Both the position numbers and the translations under genes were made by a program. Positions 16,516 through 24,425 of a stretch of DNA of 64,000 nt are shown in pieces. Under the pieces are notes generated by a model that was not told the origin of the DNA, searched no databases, and was given only the letters and a program-made list of their open reading frames with translations. Origin of the DNA: CAXMST01 sp963790085. Its GTDB lineage: Bacteria > Actinomycetota > Thermoleophilia > Solirubrobacterales > 70-9. Positions within the stretch are counted from its first letter, which is position 1. Each line of letters opens with the position of its first letter. Where the stretch lies: NCBI GenBank assembly GCA_963790085.1, contig CAWBNH010000008.1:124001-188000 (forward strand), in the 5' to 3' direction.

Positions 16516-16980
16516 ATGAGGGACGAGGCCGAGGTCACGATCGAGCGGGTCGGCGAGGTCGACATGTCGGAGCTGCTGGCGTTGATGCGGGCCTATTGCG
16601 ACTTCTACGAGACCAGCCCGCGGGACGACCGGCTGGTCGCGCTCAGCAAGGCGCTGCTCGGTGACCCGGGCGAGGGCGTCCAGTTCATCGCCCGCGAGCC
16701 GGGTGGGGTCGCGCTCGGGTTCGCGACGGTGTACTGGTCCTGGGACACGACCAACGCGGTCCGGACGGGCATCATGCACGACCTCTTCGTCAAATCAGAG
16801 GCGCGCGGCCACGGCATCGGCCGGAAGCTGATCGAGGCCTGTCGCGGCGCCTGCCGGACCCGCGGTGCAGGCAAGCTCGTCTGGCAGACCGCGCCTGACA
16901 ACGAGACGGCTCAGCGGCTCTATGACTCCACCGGGGCTGAGTCGTCGCTGTGGAGGGTCTACGAGGTCGACGCCTGGTGA
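16516..16980 (+). CDS. GNAT family N-acetyltransferase
   Basis: 154-residue acyltransferase of the GNAT fold. The acetyl-CoA pyrophosphate-binding motif A is EARGHGIGRKLIEACRGACRTRG (R/Q-x-x-G-x-G/A variant, here GHGIGR), preceded by the strand IMHDLFVKSEARG and followed by LVWQTAPDNETAQRLYDSTGA. The acceptor is not predictable. TAGGAT at 16501-16506 lies 9 bases before the ATG. The gene is immediately followed, tail to tail, by the minus-strand reductase gene, with stops touching at 16980/16981. Confidence 0.87.
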   Translation: MRDEAEVTIERVGEVDMSELLALMRAYCDFYETSPRDDRLVALSKALLGDPGEGVQFIAREPGGVALGFATVYWSWDTTNAVRTGIMHDLFVKSEARGHGIGRKLIEACRGACRTRGAGKLVWQTAPDNETAQRLYDSTGAESSLWRVYEVDAW

Positions 16981-18234
16981 TCAGCTGAAGTCGAGGTCCG
17001 CGGCCGCAAAGCGGCTCAGCTCGCCCGTCCCGAGCGCGATCGCCGGGGTCAGCACGCCGGCGACGTCCGGCGTCTGCGCACCGGTATCGGCGAGCATCAG
17101 GCCGGCCTCCGCCGTCATCCGGCTGGTCGCCAGGTAGCCCGGATGGCCCGTCGCCTCTACTCGCGCCCTCGAGAGCGCCCCCTGTGCACCTCTCGCCTCG
17201 CACTCGATGCTCCAGGTCCAGGCCGCGAGCCGATCCTCGGCCGGGCCGCCGGCGGGAGCGAACGCCTTCATCGCGCTGGTCCCGGCACGGCGGACGCCGG
17301 ACGGGGCCCTCGCCAACAGCGACAGGCCGCCGTTGATCCCCGCGACCGTCGCCGCCGCGAACGCCTGCAGCGGCAGCGTCGGGACCAGCGAGGAGACGGC
17401 CACTCCCTCCCGATAGCGGACCGGAGGGAGTCCGGCGAGCGCCAGCGAACGCTGGATCACCGGTGGGTTGATGACCGGTGAGGGGATCATCGGGGCGAGC
17501 GGACCGACGCCCTCCTTCCATCGGGGCCGGTTGCTGATCGGGCTGACCGAGCGCACCAGGGTCGCCGGAGCGAGATCGCCGATCAGCGCCGCGGGATCGC
17601 CGAGCACCGAGGCGTCCTCCCGTGCCATCGCCTCCCGCAGGGACTCGAAGGTCCCGTTGGAGACCATGTCCGAGGGCCGCGGCAGACCCGGTGGACCGGC
17701 GCCCGCGAACACGGAGTCGATCGCGGTCGGCTGCTGGGAGTGATCGCGGTCGAGGCGCTCGACGGCAGCGGCCGCTACGAGGTCGAACGGCAGCGCTTCG
17801 AAGCCGCAGACCTGCACGATCCGCGCGCCGGTCTCACTCGCCCGGTGGTGCCAGCGATCGACCATCTCGGCCGCGAAGTCGATCTCCCCGGTCACGTCGA
17901 CGTAGGCGATCCCCGCCTCGACGGCGGCCGCGATCACGGTCGGCGCCATCCGCGCGAACGGCCCGGCGAAGTTGACGATCGCGTCTGTCCGCTCGACCGC
18001 TGCGGCGACCGTCTCCGGCGATGCCGTATCGACGGCGAAGAGCTCCGGGCGCTCCTCCTCGGGCCATCCCGCGACGAGCGCCCGGAGCCGATCGGGCGAG
18101 CGGCCGGCGATCCCCCAGGCGAAACCGAGGTCCCGGGCGCGCTCCCGAACGTAGGGAACCGCCTGACGGCCGGTTACGCCGGTCGCACCGAGGATGATGA
18201 TCGCCAGGCGGCGCTGCGGGCGCTCTGAAGCCAT
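16981..18234 (-). CDS. Saccharopine dehydrogenase-like reductase (trans-acting enoyl reductase type)
   Basis: 417-residue NAD(P)-binding protein starting with a Rossmann motif IIILGATGVTGRQAVPYVRERA, followed by GRSPDRLRAL, FAVDTASPETVAAAV..TDAIVNFAGPFA and YVDVTGEIDFAAEMVDRWH, the typical order in saccharopine-dehydrogenase-like enzymes such as the mycobacterial trans-acting enoyl reductase of phthiocerol/phenolphthiocerol lipid synthesis. No polyketide synthase genes are nearby, so the substrate is unknown. The C-terminal third (SIECEARGAQGALSRARVEATGHPGYLATSRMTAEAGL) matches the same family. Confidence 0.82.
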   Translation of the reverse strand: MASERPQRRLAIIILGATGVTGRQAVPYVRERARDLGFAWGIAGRSPDRLRALVAGWPEEERPELFAVDTASPETVAAAVERTDAIVNFAGPFARMAPTVIAAAVEAGIAYVDVTGEIDFAAEMVDRWHHRASETGARIVQVCGFEALPFDLVAAAAVERLDRDHSQQPTAIDSVFAGAGPPGLPRPSDMVSNGTFESLREAMAREDASVLGDPAALIGDLAPATLVRSVSPISNRPRWKEGVGPLAPMIPSPVINPPVIQRSLALAGLPPVRYREGVAVSSLVPTLPLQAFAAATVAGINGGLSLLARAPSGVRRAGTSAMKAFAPAGGPAEDRLAAWTWSIECEARGAQGALSRARVEATGHPGYLATSRMTAEAGLMLADTGAQTPDVAGVLTPAIALGTGELSRFAAADLDFS

Positions 18235-18314
18235 CGCTTGATCCTAGTTGCCCCCGGAGGCGATCGCGGAGCGCGACGGGGGAGACCCGGCTCGACAGAT
18301 ATCCTCGCCGTCCG

Positions 18315-20003
18315 ATGACGCGCCTCTCCGAGTACCTGCTGCCCACCCTCAAGGATCCCCCGGCCGATGCCGAGGCGATCAGCCACAGGCTGATGGTCAG
18401 GGCCGGTCTGATCCGCCAGGTCGGCGCCGGGATGTGGTCCTACCTGCCGGCTGGGCTCCGGATACTGCGCCGAGCCGAGGCGATCATTCGCGAGGAGATG
18501 GATGCGATCGGGGCGCTCGAGGTGCAGCTGCCGGTCCTGCAGCCCGCCGAGCTGTGGAGGCGCACCGGCCGCTTCGAGATTGACGAGCTGTTCAAGCTCA
18601 GTGACCGCAAGGGCACCGAGATGGTGCTGGCGATGACCCACGAGGAGAACCTGACCTTCCACATCGCCAACGAGATCCGCTCCTATCGCGAGCTTCCCCT
18701 GATCCTCTACCAGCTTCAGACGAAGGAGCGAGACGAGCCACGGCCGCGCGCCGGCGTGCTGCGCACGCGGGAATTCGTGATGAAGGACTCCTACTCCTTC
18801 GATCGCGACGAGGCGGGGCTGGACCAGAGCTACGCCAAGCACCGGGCCGCCTACGGCCGGATCTTCGACCGCTGCGGGCTGCGCTGGCACGAGGTCGCCT
18901 CGGATGTCGGGATGATGGGGGGCTCCGCCGCCCACGAGTACATGGCCCCCTGCGCGGCGGGCGAGAACGAGGTCGCCCTGGCGCCCGGCTACGCGGCGAA
19001 CGTCGAGGTCGCGAGCGCCGCGCCCCAGCCGGTGGATCTGCCGCCGGCGCTCGATGCCCCGCGCGAGGCACCGACCCCCGCCGCGACCACCGTCGAGGAC
19101 GTCTCCTCGGCGCTCGGCGTCCCGCCCGGCGCCCTGATCAAGGCGATGCCGGTCATCACCGAGGGCCGAGGCCTGGTGCTGACCCTCGTTCGCGGCGACC
19201 ACCGCCTGAACGAGATCAAGCTCCGCAATCATCTCGGCACCGGGTTCCGACCGGCGCACGAGGACGAGATCGAGCAGGCCCTCGGGCCGGTCGGATTCAT
19301 CGGCCCTGTCGGCGCCGGGGTCCCGGTGATCAAGGACGCGGCGATCACCGGTACAGGCCTAGTCTGCGGTGCCAACAGCCCCGACGCCCACCTGATCGGG
19401 GTCGAGCCGGGCCGCGACTTCGACTTCGAGGAGGCGGACATCCGCAGCGTCGAGGCCGGTGACGCCAGCGACGGCGGTGAGACGATCGCGATCGAGCCCG
19501 CGATCGAGGTCGGCAACATCTTCAAGCTCGGGACCCGCTACTCGGAGCCGCTCGGGGCGACGTACCTCGACCCCGACGGCGAGGAGCGGTTGATCGTGAT
19601 GGGCAGCTACGGAATCGGGCCCGCGCGGATTCTCGCCGCAGCGATCGAGCAGCGGGCCGACGAGCGCGGGATCGTCTGGCCCCCGTCACTGGCGCCGTGG
19701 CAGGTGCACCTCGTCGGGCTCGGCAAGCCCGGCGACGAGGTCACCGCAGCGGCCGACGAGCTCTACGCGACGCTGATCGGGGCCGGCATCGAGACCGTCT
19801 ACGACGATCGCCCCGCGGCCGGCGCCGGCGAGAAGCTGACGGACGCCGAGCTGCTCGGCTGCCCGCTCCGGCTGGTGGTCGGAAAGCGAGGGCTTGCCGA
19901 AGGGGTTGCGGAGGCCCAGGTTCGAGCCGACGGTCGCGAGGAGCGCCTGCCGCTGGGTAAGGCGGCGGCGGGTGCCGCCGCGATGCTCGCGGAGCTGGAA
20001 TAG
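18315..20003 (+). CDS. proS: Prolyl-tRNA synthetase
   Basis: Class II aminoacyl-tRNA synthetase charging tRNA-Pro, 562 residues, of the bacterial type with an insertion (editing) domain between motifs 2 and 3. Visible parts: N-terminal MTRLSEYLLPTLKDPPADAEAISHRLMVRAGLI, motif 2 region TKERDEPRPRAGVLRTREFVMKDSYSFD, the editing segment with CGANSPDAHLIGVEPGRDF, motif 3 with MGSYGIGPARILAAAIEQ, and an anticodon-binding domain ending TDAELLGCPLRLVVGKR. TATCCT at 18300-18305 precedes the ATG by 9 bases. ispG-proS neighbourhood is conserved in actinobacteria, although here they are 3 kb apart. Confidence 0.95.
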   Translation: MTRLSEYLLPTLKDPPADAEAISHRLMVRAGLIRQVGAGMWSYLPAGLRILRRAEAIIREEMDAIGALEVQLPVLQPAELWRRTGRFEIDELFKLSDRKGTEMVLAMTHEENLTFHIANEIRSYRELPLILYQLQTKERDEPRPRAGVLRTREFVMKDSYSFDRDEAGLDQSYAKHRAAYGRIFDRCGLRWHEVASDVGMMGGSAAHEYMAPCAAGENEVALAPGYAANVEVASAAPQPVDLPPALDAPREAPTPAATTVEDVSSALGVPPGALIKAMPVITEGRGLVLTLVRGDHRLNEIKLRNHLGTGFRPAHEDEIEQALGPVGFIGPVGAGVPVIKDAAITGTGLVCGANSPDAHLIGVEPGRDFDFEEADIRSVEAGDASDGGETIAIEPAIEVGNIFKLGTRYSEPLGATYLDPDGEERLIVMGSYGIGPARILAAAIEQRADERGIVWPPSLAPWQVHLVGLGKPGDEVTAAADELYATLIGAGIETVYDDRPAAGAGEKLTDAELLGCPLRLVVGKRGLAEGVAEAQVRADGREERLPLGKAAAGAAAMLAELE

Positions 20004-20004
20004 G

Positions 20005-20634
20005 GTGCCCGCTCCGACGGCTCCGCGCAGACGGCTGAGCCGAAAGCGGCTGCTCGGCATCGACCGCTCCGGACCCGAGCCCGTCCAGACGCGGGCCGGC
20101 CAGCCGCTGCGACCGTTCACCCTCCCGAACCTGATCGGGTACATCAGGCTCGCCGCGATCCCCGTCTACCTCGTGATCGCCTTCGGGTCGGGCGACGGCC
20201 GCGACCCGCTCGCGGCGGCGATCTTCGTCGCGATCGCGCTCGGTGACCTGCTCGACGGCTTCGTCGCCCGCGCCACCGGCCAGTACAGCCGGATGGGCGC
20301 GTTGCTCGACCCGCTCGTCGACCGGCTGACGATCCTCGCCGGGGCCGCGGTCTGCTGGCACTTCGAGCTGCTGCCGCGCTGGGCGATCGCCGCGCTTGCC
20401 GCCCGCGAGGTGGCGACCCTGATCCTCGCCGAGATCGGGCTGCGCCGCGGCGTCGACATCGAGATCAACTGGATCGGCAGGATCGCCGTCTTCCTGATCA
20501 TGGGCGGGATCTTCTGGGCGCAGGTGGTCGACTGGCTCGTAATCGACATCGGCTTCGCGGTCGGGGTCCTGATCTCGATCCTCGCGACCGTGCTCTACGC
20601 GCGCGCGGCGCGCGCCGCCGCAACCACCGGCTAG
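20005..20634 (+). CDS. CDP-alcohol phosphatidyltransferase (PgsA-like)
   Basis: Membrane enzyme of 209 residues transferring a phosphatidyl group from CDP-diacylglycerol to an alcohol, possibly glycerol 3-phosphate. The signature D-x2-D-G-x2-A-R-x8-G-x3-D-x3-D is complete in DLLDGFVARATGQYSRMGALLDPLVD. An N-terminal basic segment of about 40 residues precedes the first helix at TLPNLIGYIRLAAIPVYLVIAF. GTG 20005 lies one base after the proS stop, so the two are co-transcribed. The substrate alcohol cannot be fixed by sequence alone. Confidence 0.85.
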   Translation: MPAPTAPRRRLSRKRLLGIDRSGPEPVQTRAGQPLRPFTLPNLIGYIRLAAIPVYLVIAFGSGDGRDPLAAAIFVAIALGDLLDGFVARATGQYSRMGALLDPLVDRLTILAGAAVCWHFELLPRWAIAALAAREVATLILAEIGLRRGVDIEINWIGRIAVFLIMGGIFWAQVVDWLVIDIGFAVGVLISILATVLYARAARAAATTG

Positions 20635-20667
20635 ACGCCGGGTCGCGAGTGCACCACCGCTCCCAAC

Positions 20668-20686
20668 CTTCAACCTCGGATTGAAG
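20668..20686 (+). promoter_or_regulatory. Inverted repeat overlapping the -35 of the RsiG-like gene (candidate operator)
   Basis: CTTCAA at 20668-20673 and TTGAAG at 20681-20686 form a 6-base inverted repeat with a 7-base centre; the right arm is the -35 element itself. A protein bound here should affect the promoter. Which regulator binds is unknown; the MerR protein two genes downstream is one candidate. Confidence 0.4.
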
Positions 20687-20708
20687 CTTTTCCGGCGGCG
20701 CCTATACT
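20681..20708 (+). promoter_or_regulatory. Vegetative-type promoter of the rsiG-FHA-merR group
   Basis: TTGAAG (-35, 20681-20686) and TATACT (-10, 20703-20708) are separated by 16 bases. This is the best -35/-10 pair in the window and gives a leader of about 40 bases, with GGGGAGAGAGCAGGAAGAG supplying a ribosome-binding site before ATG 20756. Confidence 0.65.
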
Positions 20709-20755
20709 GCCCGCAGACGACCCGGCAACCGTAACTGGGGAGAGAGCAGGAAGAG

Positions 20756-21019
20756 ATGGACGACACGTTTCCCGACATCGGGGCGATGACCGACAAGGAG
20801 CTCAAGGAGCTGATCGATCAGCTGACCAGCGAGGAGCGCGAGGTCTCGTACAGGCGCCGTCTGCTGCATGGGAAGATCGACATCCTCAGAGCCGAGCTGG
20901 TCAACCGGCTCCGCGCGAGTCGCGAGTCGGGCGACACCATGATCAGCGGCGCCGACGTCGAGCAGCTGACCAACATCCTCGCCGGGCGGGTCAGGGGCGG
21001 GGAGGACCCGGCCGCCTGA
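20756..21019 (+). CDS. rsiG: RsiG-like anti-sigma protein with c-di-GMP binding signature
   Basis: 87-residue, mostly helical protein. The segment TSEEREVSYRRRLLHGKID contains E27-x3-S31-x2-R34-x3-H38-x3-D42. RsiG, the anti-sigma factor of WhiG, binds c-di-GMP through helices carrying E(X)3S(X)2R(X)3Q(X)3D; the match here is complete except for His in place of Gln. Streptomyces RsiG has two copies of the motif in one chain, while the ancestral-type Rubrobacter protein has one and works as a homodimer; this short protein has one. The sigma partner is not in the window. It heads a gene group with the FHA protein and MerR regulator. Confidence 0.75.
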   Translation: MDDTFPDIGAMTDKELKELIDQLTSEEREVSYRRRLLHGKIDILRAELVNRLRASRESGDTMISGADVEQLTNILAGRVRGGEDPAA

Positions 21020-21040
21020 GGCGGTCGGCGACGGCTGGGG

Positions 21041-21511
21041 ATGGCACTTCACTGCCACGAGTGCGGGTTCGTGAACCCGGAGGGCGCCAACTACTGCCAG
21101 AAGTGCGGCGCCTACCTCGCCCGACCCGAGGGCAAGGACGAGCCGACGACGCTCACCTACAAGATCGACGACACCGGTGATTTCGAGCGGGTCGACCTGG
21201 AGGAGATGGTCGAGTCGGAGGGGGCCGCCCTCGTGATCCGAGCCGGCGGCGGGCGCAGCGGTGAGAGCTTCTCGATCGACCAGGAGCGGATGAGCATCGG
21301 CAGGACCCCGGATGCGCCGATCTTCCTCGATGACGTGACGGTGTCCCGAAACCATGCGCTGCTCGTCAGGCGGCGTGAGGGGCTCTACATCGATGACCTC
21401 GGCTCGCTGAACGGGACCTACGTGAACCGCAAGCGCATCGAGTCTCACCTGCTTGCCGACGGCGACGAGATCCAGATCGGCAAGTTCCGACTCAGCTACC
21501 TGGAGCGTTGA
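21041..21511 (+). CDS. Zinc-ribbon FHA-domain protein (GarA-like)
   Basis: 156-residue protein. Residues 5-22 form a Cys4 zinc ribbon (CHEC...CQKC). A linker with PTTLTY (Thr36/Thr37) resembles the phosphorylatable TT segment of GarA/OdhI. The FHA domain covers about residues 78-155 with conserved IGRTPDAPI, VSRNHALL and DLGSLNGTYVN. GarA/OdhI switch 2-oxoglutarate metabolism under PknG/PknB control by binding enzymes in the unphosphorylated state. The zinc ribbon is not part of classical GarA. Placement directly before a MerR regulator of the FtsR type matches garA-ftsR order in other actinobacteria. Confidence 0.85.
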   Translation: MALHCHECGFVNPEGANYCQKCGAYLARPEGKDEPTTLTYKIDDTGDFERVDLEEMVESEGAALVIRAGGGRSGESFSIDQERMSIGRTPDAPIFLDDVTVSRNHALLVRRREGLYIDDLGSLNGTYVNRKRIESHLLADGDEIQIGKFRLSYLER

Positions 21512-21514
21512 GGG

Positions 21515-22279
21515 GTGGCGGTCCGAACCAACGCGACCAGCGCCGCCCCGACCGGGCCGTCGAGCCGCGACGTCGCGGACTCGGCCTCGAGGCCGCGCAA
21601 GGCGCTGACGATCGGCGCCGTCTGCAAGATTCTCCGCCAGGAGTTCGAGGACATCTCGATCTCGAAGATCCGCTACCTCGAGGACCAGAAGCTGCTCTCC
21701 CCGCGGCGCACCCGCGGCGGCTACAGGCTCTACAGCCAGGCCGACGTCGAGCAGCTACGCGCGATCCTCCGCATGCAGCGGGACGAGTTCCTCCCGCTCA
21801 AGGTGATTCGCCAGGAGCTCGCCGCCGGCAAGATCGGCGGGGCTCGCCAGGACCAGATCCAGGGGGCCAGCCAGCGCCGGGCGCTGGCGCTCGAGGATCC
21901 GGCTGCGACTGTCAGCAGCGAAGAGCTGCTCGAGCAGACGGGGGCGACGGCCGAGCTGGTCCGCGAGCTCGAGGAGTACGGGGTCGTTCAGCCGAAGCGG
22001 GAGGGGGGCGACCTGCTCTTCGATGAGACCGACCTCGAGATCGTTCGCGCCGCGACCGAGCTTTCCCGATTCGGAGTCCACGGCCGCAACCTGCGCGTGT
22101 TCCGGACCGCCGCCGACCGGGAGGCGGCGCTGATCGAGCAGATCCTCGGGCCCGCGCTGCGGTCGCGAAGCCAGGCGCGGCGCGAGGAGGCAGCCGAGAG
22201 CCTCGAGGGACTCGCGGCCACCTGCACCCAGCTCAAGCATCTCCTGCTCGTGCGCGACCTGCGCCGGCTCCGCTCCTAA
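21515..22279 (+). CDS. ftsR: MerR family regulator (FtsR-like)
   Basis: 254-residue transcription factor. After about 28 disordered residues the winged-helix domain reads LTIGAVCKILRQEFEDISISKIRYLEDQKLLSPRRTRGGYRLYSQADVEQLRAILRMQRDEFLPLKVIRQEL. This is the FtsR form, named for control of ftsZ in Corynebacterium. A second part (STVSSEELLEQTGATAELVRELEEYGVV, then DETDLEIVRAATELSRFGVHGRNLRVFRTAADREAALIEQILGP) is the conserved C-terminal region. GTG 21515 lies 3 bases after the FHA gene. DNA targets are not visible, but its position next to cell-cycle/second-messenger genes supports the assignment. Confidence 0.85.
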   Translation: MAVRTNATSAAPTGPSSRDVADSASRPRKALTIGAVCKILRQEFEDISISKIRYLEDQKLLSPRRTRGGYRLYSQADVEQLRAILRMQRDEFLPLKVIRQELAAGKIGGARQDQIQGASQRRALALEDPAATVSSEELLEQTGATAELVRELEEYGVVQPKREGGDLLFDETDLEIVRAATELSRFGVHGRNLRVFRTAADREAALIEQILGPALRSRSQARREEAAESLEGLAATCTQLKHLLLVRDLRRLRS

Positions 22280-22299
22280 CCGCCTGGATCGAAGGGCCG

Positions 22300-22776
22300 A
22301 TGCCGACGGTCGCGCGCTCCCGATCGATCGAGGTCGAGCCACAGCGCGCCTGGGAGTTGGTCGCCGACCCACACAACCTCCCGCGATGGTGGCCCGACAC
22401 GGTGCGGGTCGAGTCGGTCGACGGCAGCCCCGGCGCGCGCCGCAGTCGCTTCACGCAGGTCCTGCAGACGCGCGACGGGACCTCGGTCCGCGCCGACTAT
22501 CGCTGCGTCGAGTCAACCGGCGGCGCGCGCCTGCTGTGGGAGCAACAGATCGAGGGTACGCCGTTCGAGAAGTTCCTCCGCAGCGCCGAGCTCGAGCTTC
22601 GCATCGAGGGCGAGGGCTCCGGCACCGAGGTCACCCTGGTCGGCCGACGCGCCCTACGCGGCCTCTCGCGGCTCGGTGCCCCGATGATGAGCCGGGCCAC
22701 TCGCCGGTCGCTGGACCACGCGCTGGACGGAATCGAGCGGGCTCTGCTGGGTCCCGGCACGGGGGAGGACGGATGA
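22300..22776 (+). CDS. SRPBCC family protein (polyketide cyclase/START-like)
   Basis: 158-residue single-domain protein with the START/SRPBCC beginning ARSRSIEVEPQRAWELVADPHNLPRWWPDTVRVE and later FEKFLRSAELELRIEGEGSGTEVTLVGRRAL. These helix-grip proteins bind hydrophobic ligands; the ligand is unknown. The stop overlaps the following FAD-oxidase gene by 4 bases (ATGA), so the two probably work together. A second SRPBCC gene lies at 60.2 kb. Confidence 0.82.
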   Translation: MPTVARSRSIEVEPQRAWELVADPHNLPRWWPDTVRVESVDGSPGARRSRFTQVLQTRDGTSVRADYRCVESTGGARLLWEQQIEGTPFEKFLRSAELELRIEGEGSGTEVTLVGRRALRGLSRLGAPMMSRATRRSLDHALDGIERALLGPGTGEDG

Positions 22777-24407
22777 GCGTCGACGAGCTGCGGCGCGACA
22801 CCGTCTGGTGGGGCTGGGGGCGGAGCGACGGCCGTCCCGAGCTGAGCGCGAGCGCCAGGCGTCTGCTGGCCGAGCAGCTCGGCGAGCTCGTCCCAGCGGG
22901 CCGGGCCGGGCTCGAAGACGTCGAGCTCGCCGAGGCCCGGCCGCTGCCCGGCGGGGTGATCGCCGCCGCCGGCGGCGAGCGCGCGGCCAGCAGCGCCGCC
23001 GAGGACCGGATCCGCCACGCCGCCGGCAAGGGCTACCAGGACCTGATCAGGCTCCGGGCCGGCGGGCCGATCGGGGCACCCGACGCCGTTATCGCGCCGG
23101 CAGATCCTGCGTCGGTCGCCGCCGTGCTGTCGGAGTGCAGCCGCGAGCACGTCGCCGTGGTTCCGTTCGGTGGCGGGACCAGCGTCGTCGGCGGGGTCGA
23201 AGCGGACAGCGGCGACCTCGATCGCCTCGTCTCGCTCGATCTCAGCGCCCTGCGCAGGATCCGGATCGACTCCCGCTCGCAGACGGCGCGCCTCGGTCCC
23301 GGCCTTCGGGGGCCAGAGGCCGAGGCGGCGCTGAACGCGCGCGGCTTCACGCTCGGCCACTTCCCCCAGTCGTTCCCCTACGCGACGATCGGCGGCTTCG
23401 CCGCAACGCGATCGGCCGGCCAGGCCTCAACGGGCTACGGCCGCTTCGACGAGCTCGTGACCTCGGTCGAGATGCAGACGCCCGCGGGGCCGATCTCAAC
23501 GCTGGAGACGCCACATACAGCCGCCGGCCCGGCGCTGCGCGAGGTGATCGTCGGTTCCGAGGGGGCGCTGGGGGTGATCTCCGACGTCACCGTGCGGCTT
23601 CGCCCGCTACCGACCGTGAGGCGCTATGAGGGGTGGTTTGCGCCCGGATTCGAGGACGGCATCGAGATCGCGCGCCGGCTCGCTCAGGGCGGGGTCGAGC
23701 CGGACGTCTTCCGCCTCTCCGATCGCGACGAGACCCGGATCTCGCTGGCGATGTCGGGCATCGAGGGTCTCCGCAGGCAGGCCCTGGACGGCTATCTCCG
23801 TCTGCGTCGGCGCAGCGAGGGCTGCATGCTGATCGTCGGCTGGGAGGGCGACGCAGAGCAGGTGGCCCGTCGGCGGGAGCTGTCCGCTTCCGTCCTGCGC
23901 GGCGGCGGCGCCGTGCCGCTCGGCCGCAGCCCCGGCAGCGCCTGGGAGCACGGCCGCTACGAGGGGCCCTATCTGCGCGACCTGCTCCTCGACGAGGGGG
24001 TGATGGTGGAGACGCTGGAGACCGCGCATACGTACTCGCGGATCTCCGACCTCTACCGGGCCGTTCGCCGGAGCCTGCATGACTCGATGGCGGCCGAGGG
24101 GGCGCCCGGCATCGTCATGTGCCACGTCTCGCACGTCTATCGGGACGGCGCCTCGCTCTACTTCACCTTCCTCTCGGCCCGGCGGGTCGGCGCCGAGATC
24201 GACCAGTGGCGGGCGGTCAAGTCGGCGGCGTCCGAGGCGATCGTCGCCGCCGGCGGGACGATCACCCATCATCACGCCGTCGGCCGCGACCACCTGTCGT
24301 ACATGGAGCCGGAGATCGGCGGCCTCGGGATCGAAGCTCTCCGGGCGGTCAAGGAGCGCCTCGATCCCGCCGGGATCATGAACCCCGGCAAGCTCCTGCC
24401 GGGCTAG
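22773..24407 (+). CDS. FAD-binding oxidase similar to alkyldihydroxyacetonephosphate synthase
   Basis: 544-residue flavoprotein of the vanillyl-alcohol-oxidase superfamily. The FAD-binding part includes PDAVIAPADPASVAAVL, VPFGGGTSVVGGVE, GHFPQSFPYATIGGFAATRSAGQAS and EVIVGSEGALGVISDVTVRLRPLP. The C-terminal HHHAVGRDHLSYMEPEIG matches the histidine-rich active-site loop of alkylglycerone-phosphate synthases, which form the ether bond of ether lipids. The N-terminal DTVWWGWG is also shared with these enzymes. In actinobacteria such proteins are common and their real reaction is often untested. Ends at an inverted repeat shared with the convergent gene. Confidence 0.85.
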   Translation: MSVDELRRDTVWWGWGRSDGRPELSASARRLLAEQLGELVPAGRAGLEDVELAEARPLPGGVIAAAGGERAASSAAEDRIRHAAGKGYQDLIRLRAGGPIGAPDAVIAPADPASVAAVLSECSREHVAVVPFGGGTSVVGGVEADSGDLDRLVSLDLSALRRIRIDSRSQTARLGPGLRGPEAEAALNARGFTLGHFPQSFPYATIGGFAATRSAGQASTGYGRFDELVTSVEMQTPAGPISTLETPHTAAGPALREVIVGSEGALGVISDVTVRLRPLPTVRRYEGWFAPGFEDGIEIARRLAQGGVEPDVFRLSDRDETRISLAMSGIEGLRRQALDGYLRLRRRSEGCMLIVGWEGDAEQVARRRELSASVLRGGGAVPLGRSPGSAWEHGRYEGPYLRDLLLDEGVMVETLETAHTYSRISDLYRAVRRSLHDSMAAEGAPGIVMCHVSHVYRDGASLYFTFLSARRVGAEIDQWRAVKSAASEAIVAAGGTITHHHAVGRDHLSYMEPEIGGLGIEALRAVKERLDPAGIMNPGKLLPG

Positions 24408-24425
24408 AGGCCCGGGGCCTCTAGC
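24403..24425. terminator. Perfect palindrome between convergent genes (bidirectional hairpin)
   Basis: Ten-base arms GCTAGAGGCC (24403-24412) and GGCCTCTAGC (24416-24425) enclose a 3-base loop. It spans the stop codons of both convergent genes. There is no T-tract on either side, so it is a candidate terminator or RNA 3'-end stabiliser, not a classical intrinsic terminator. Confidence 0.55.
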
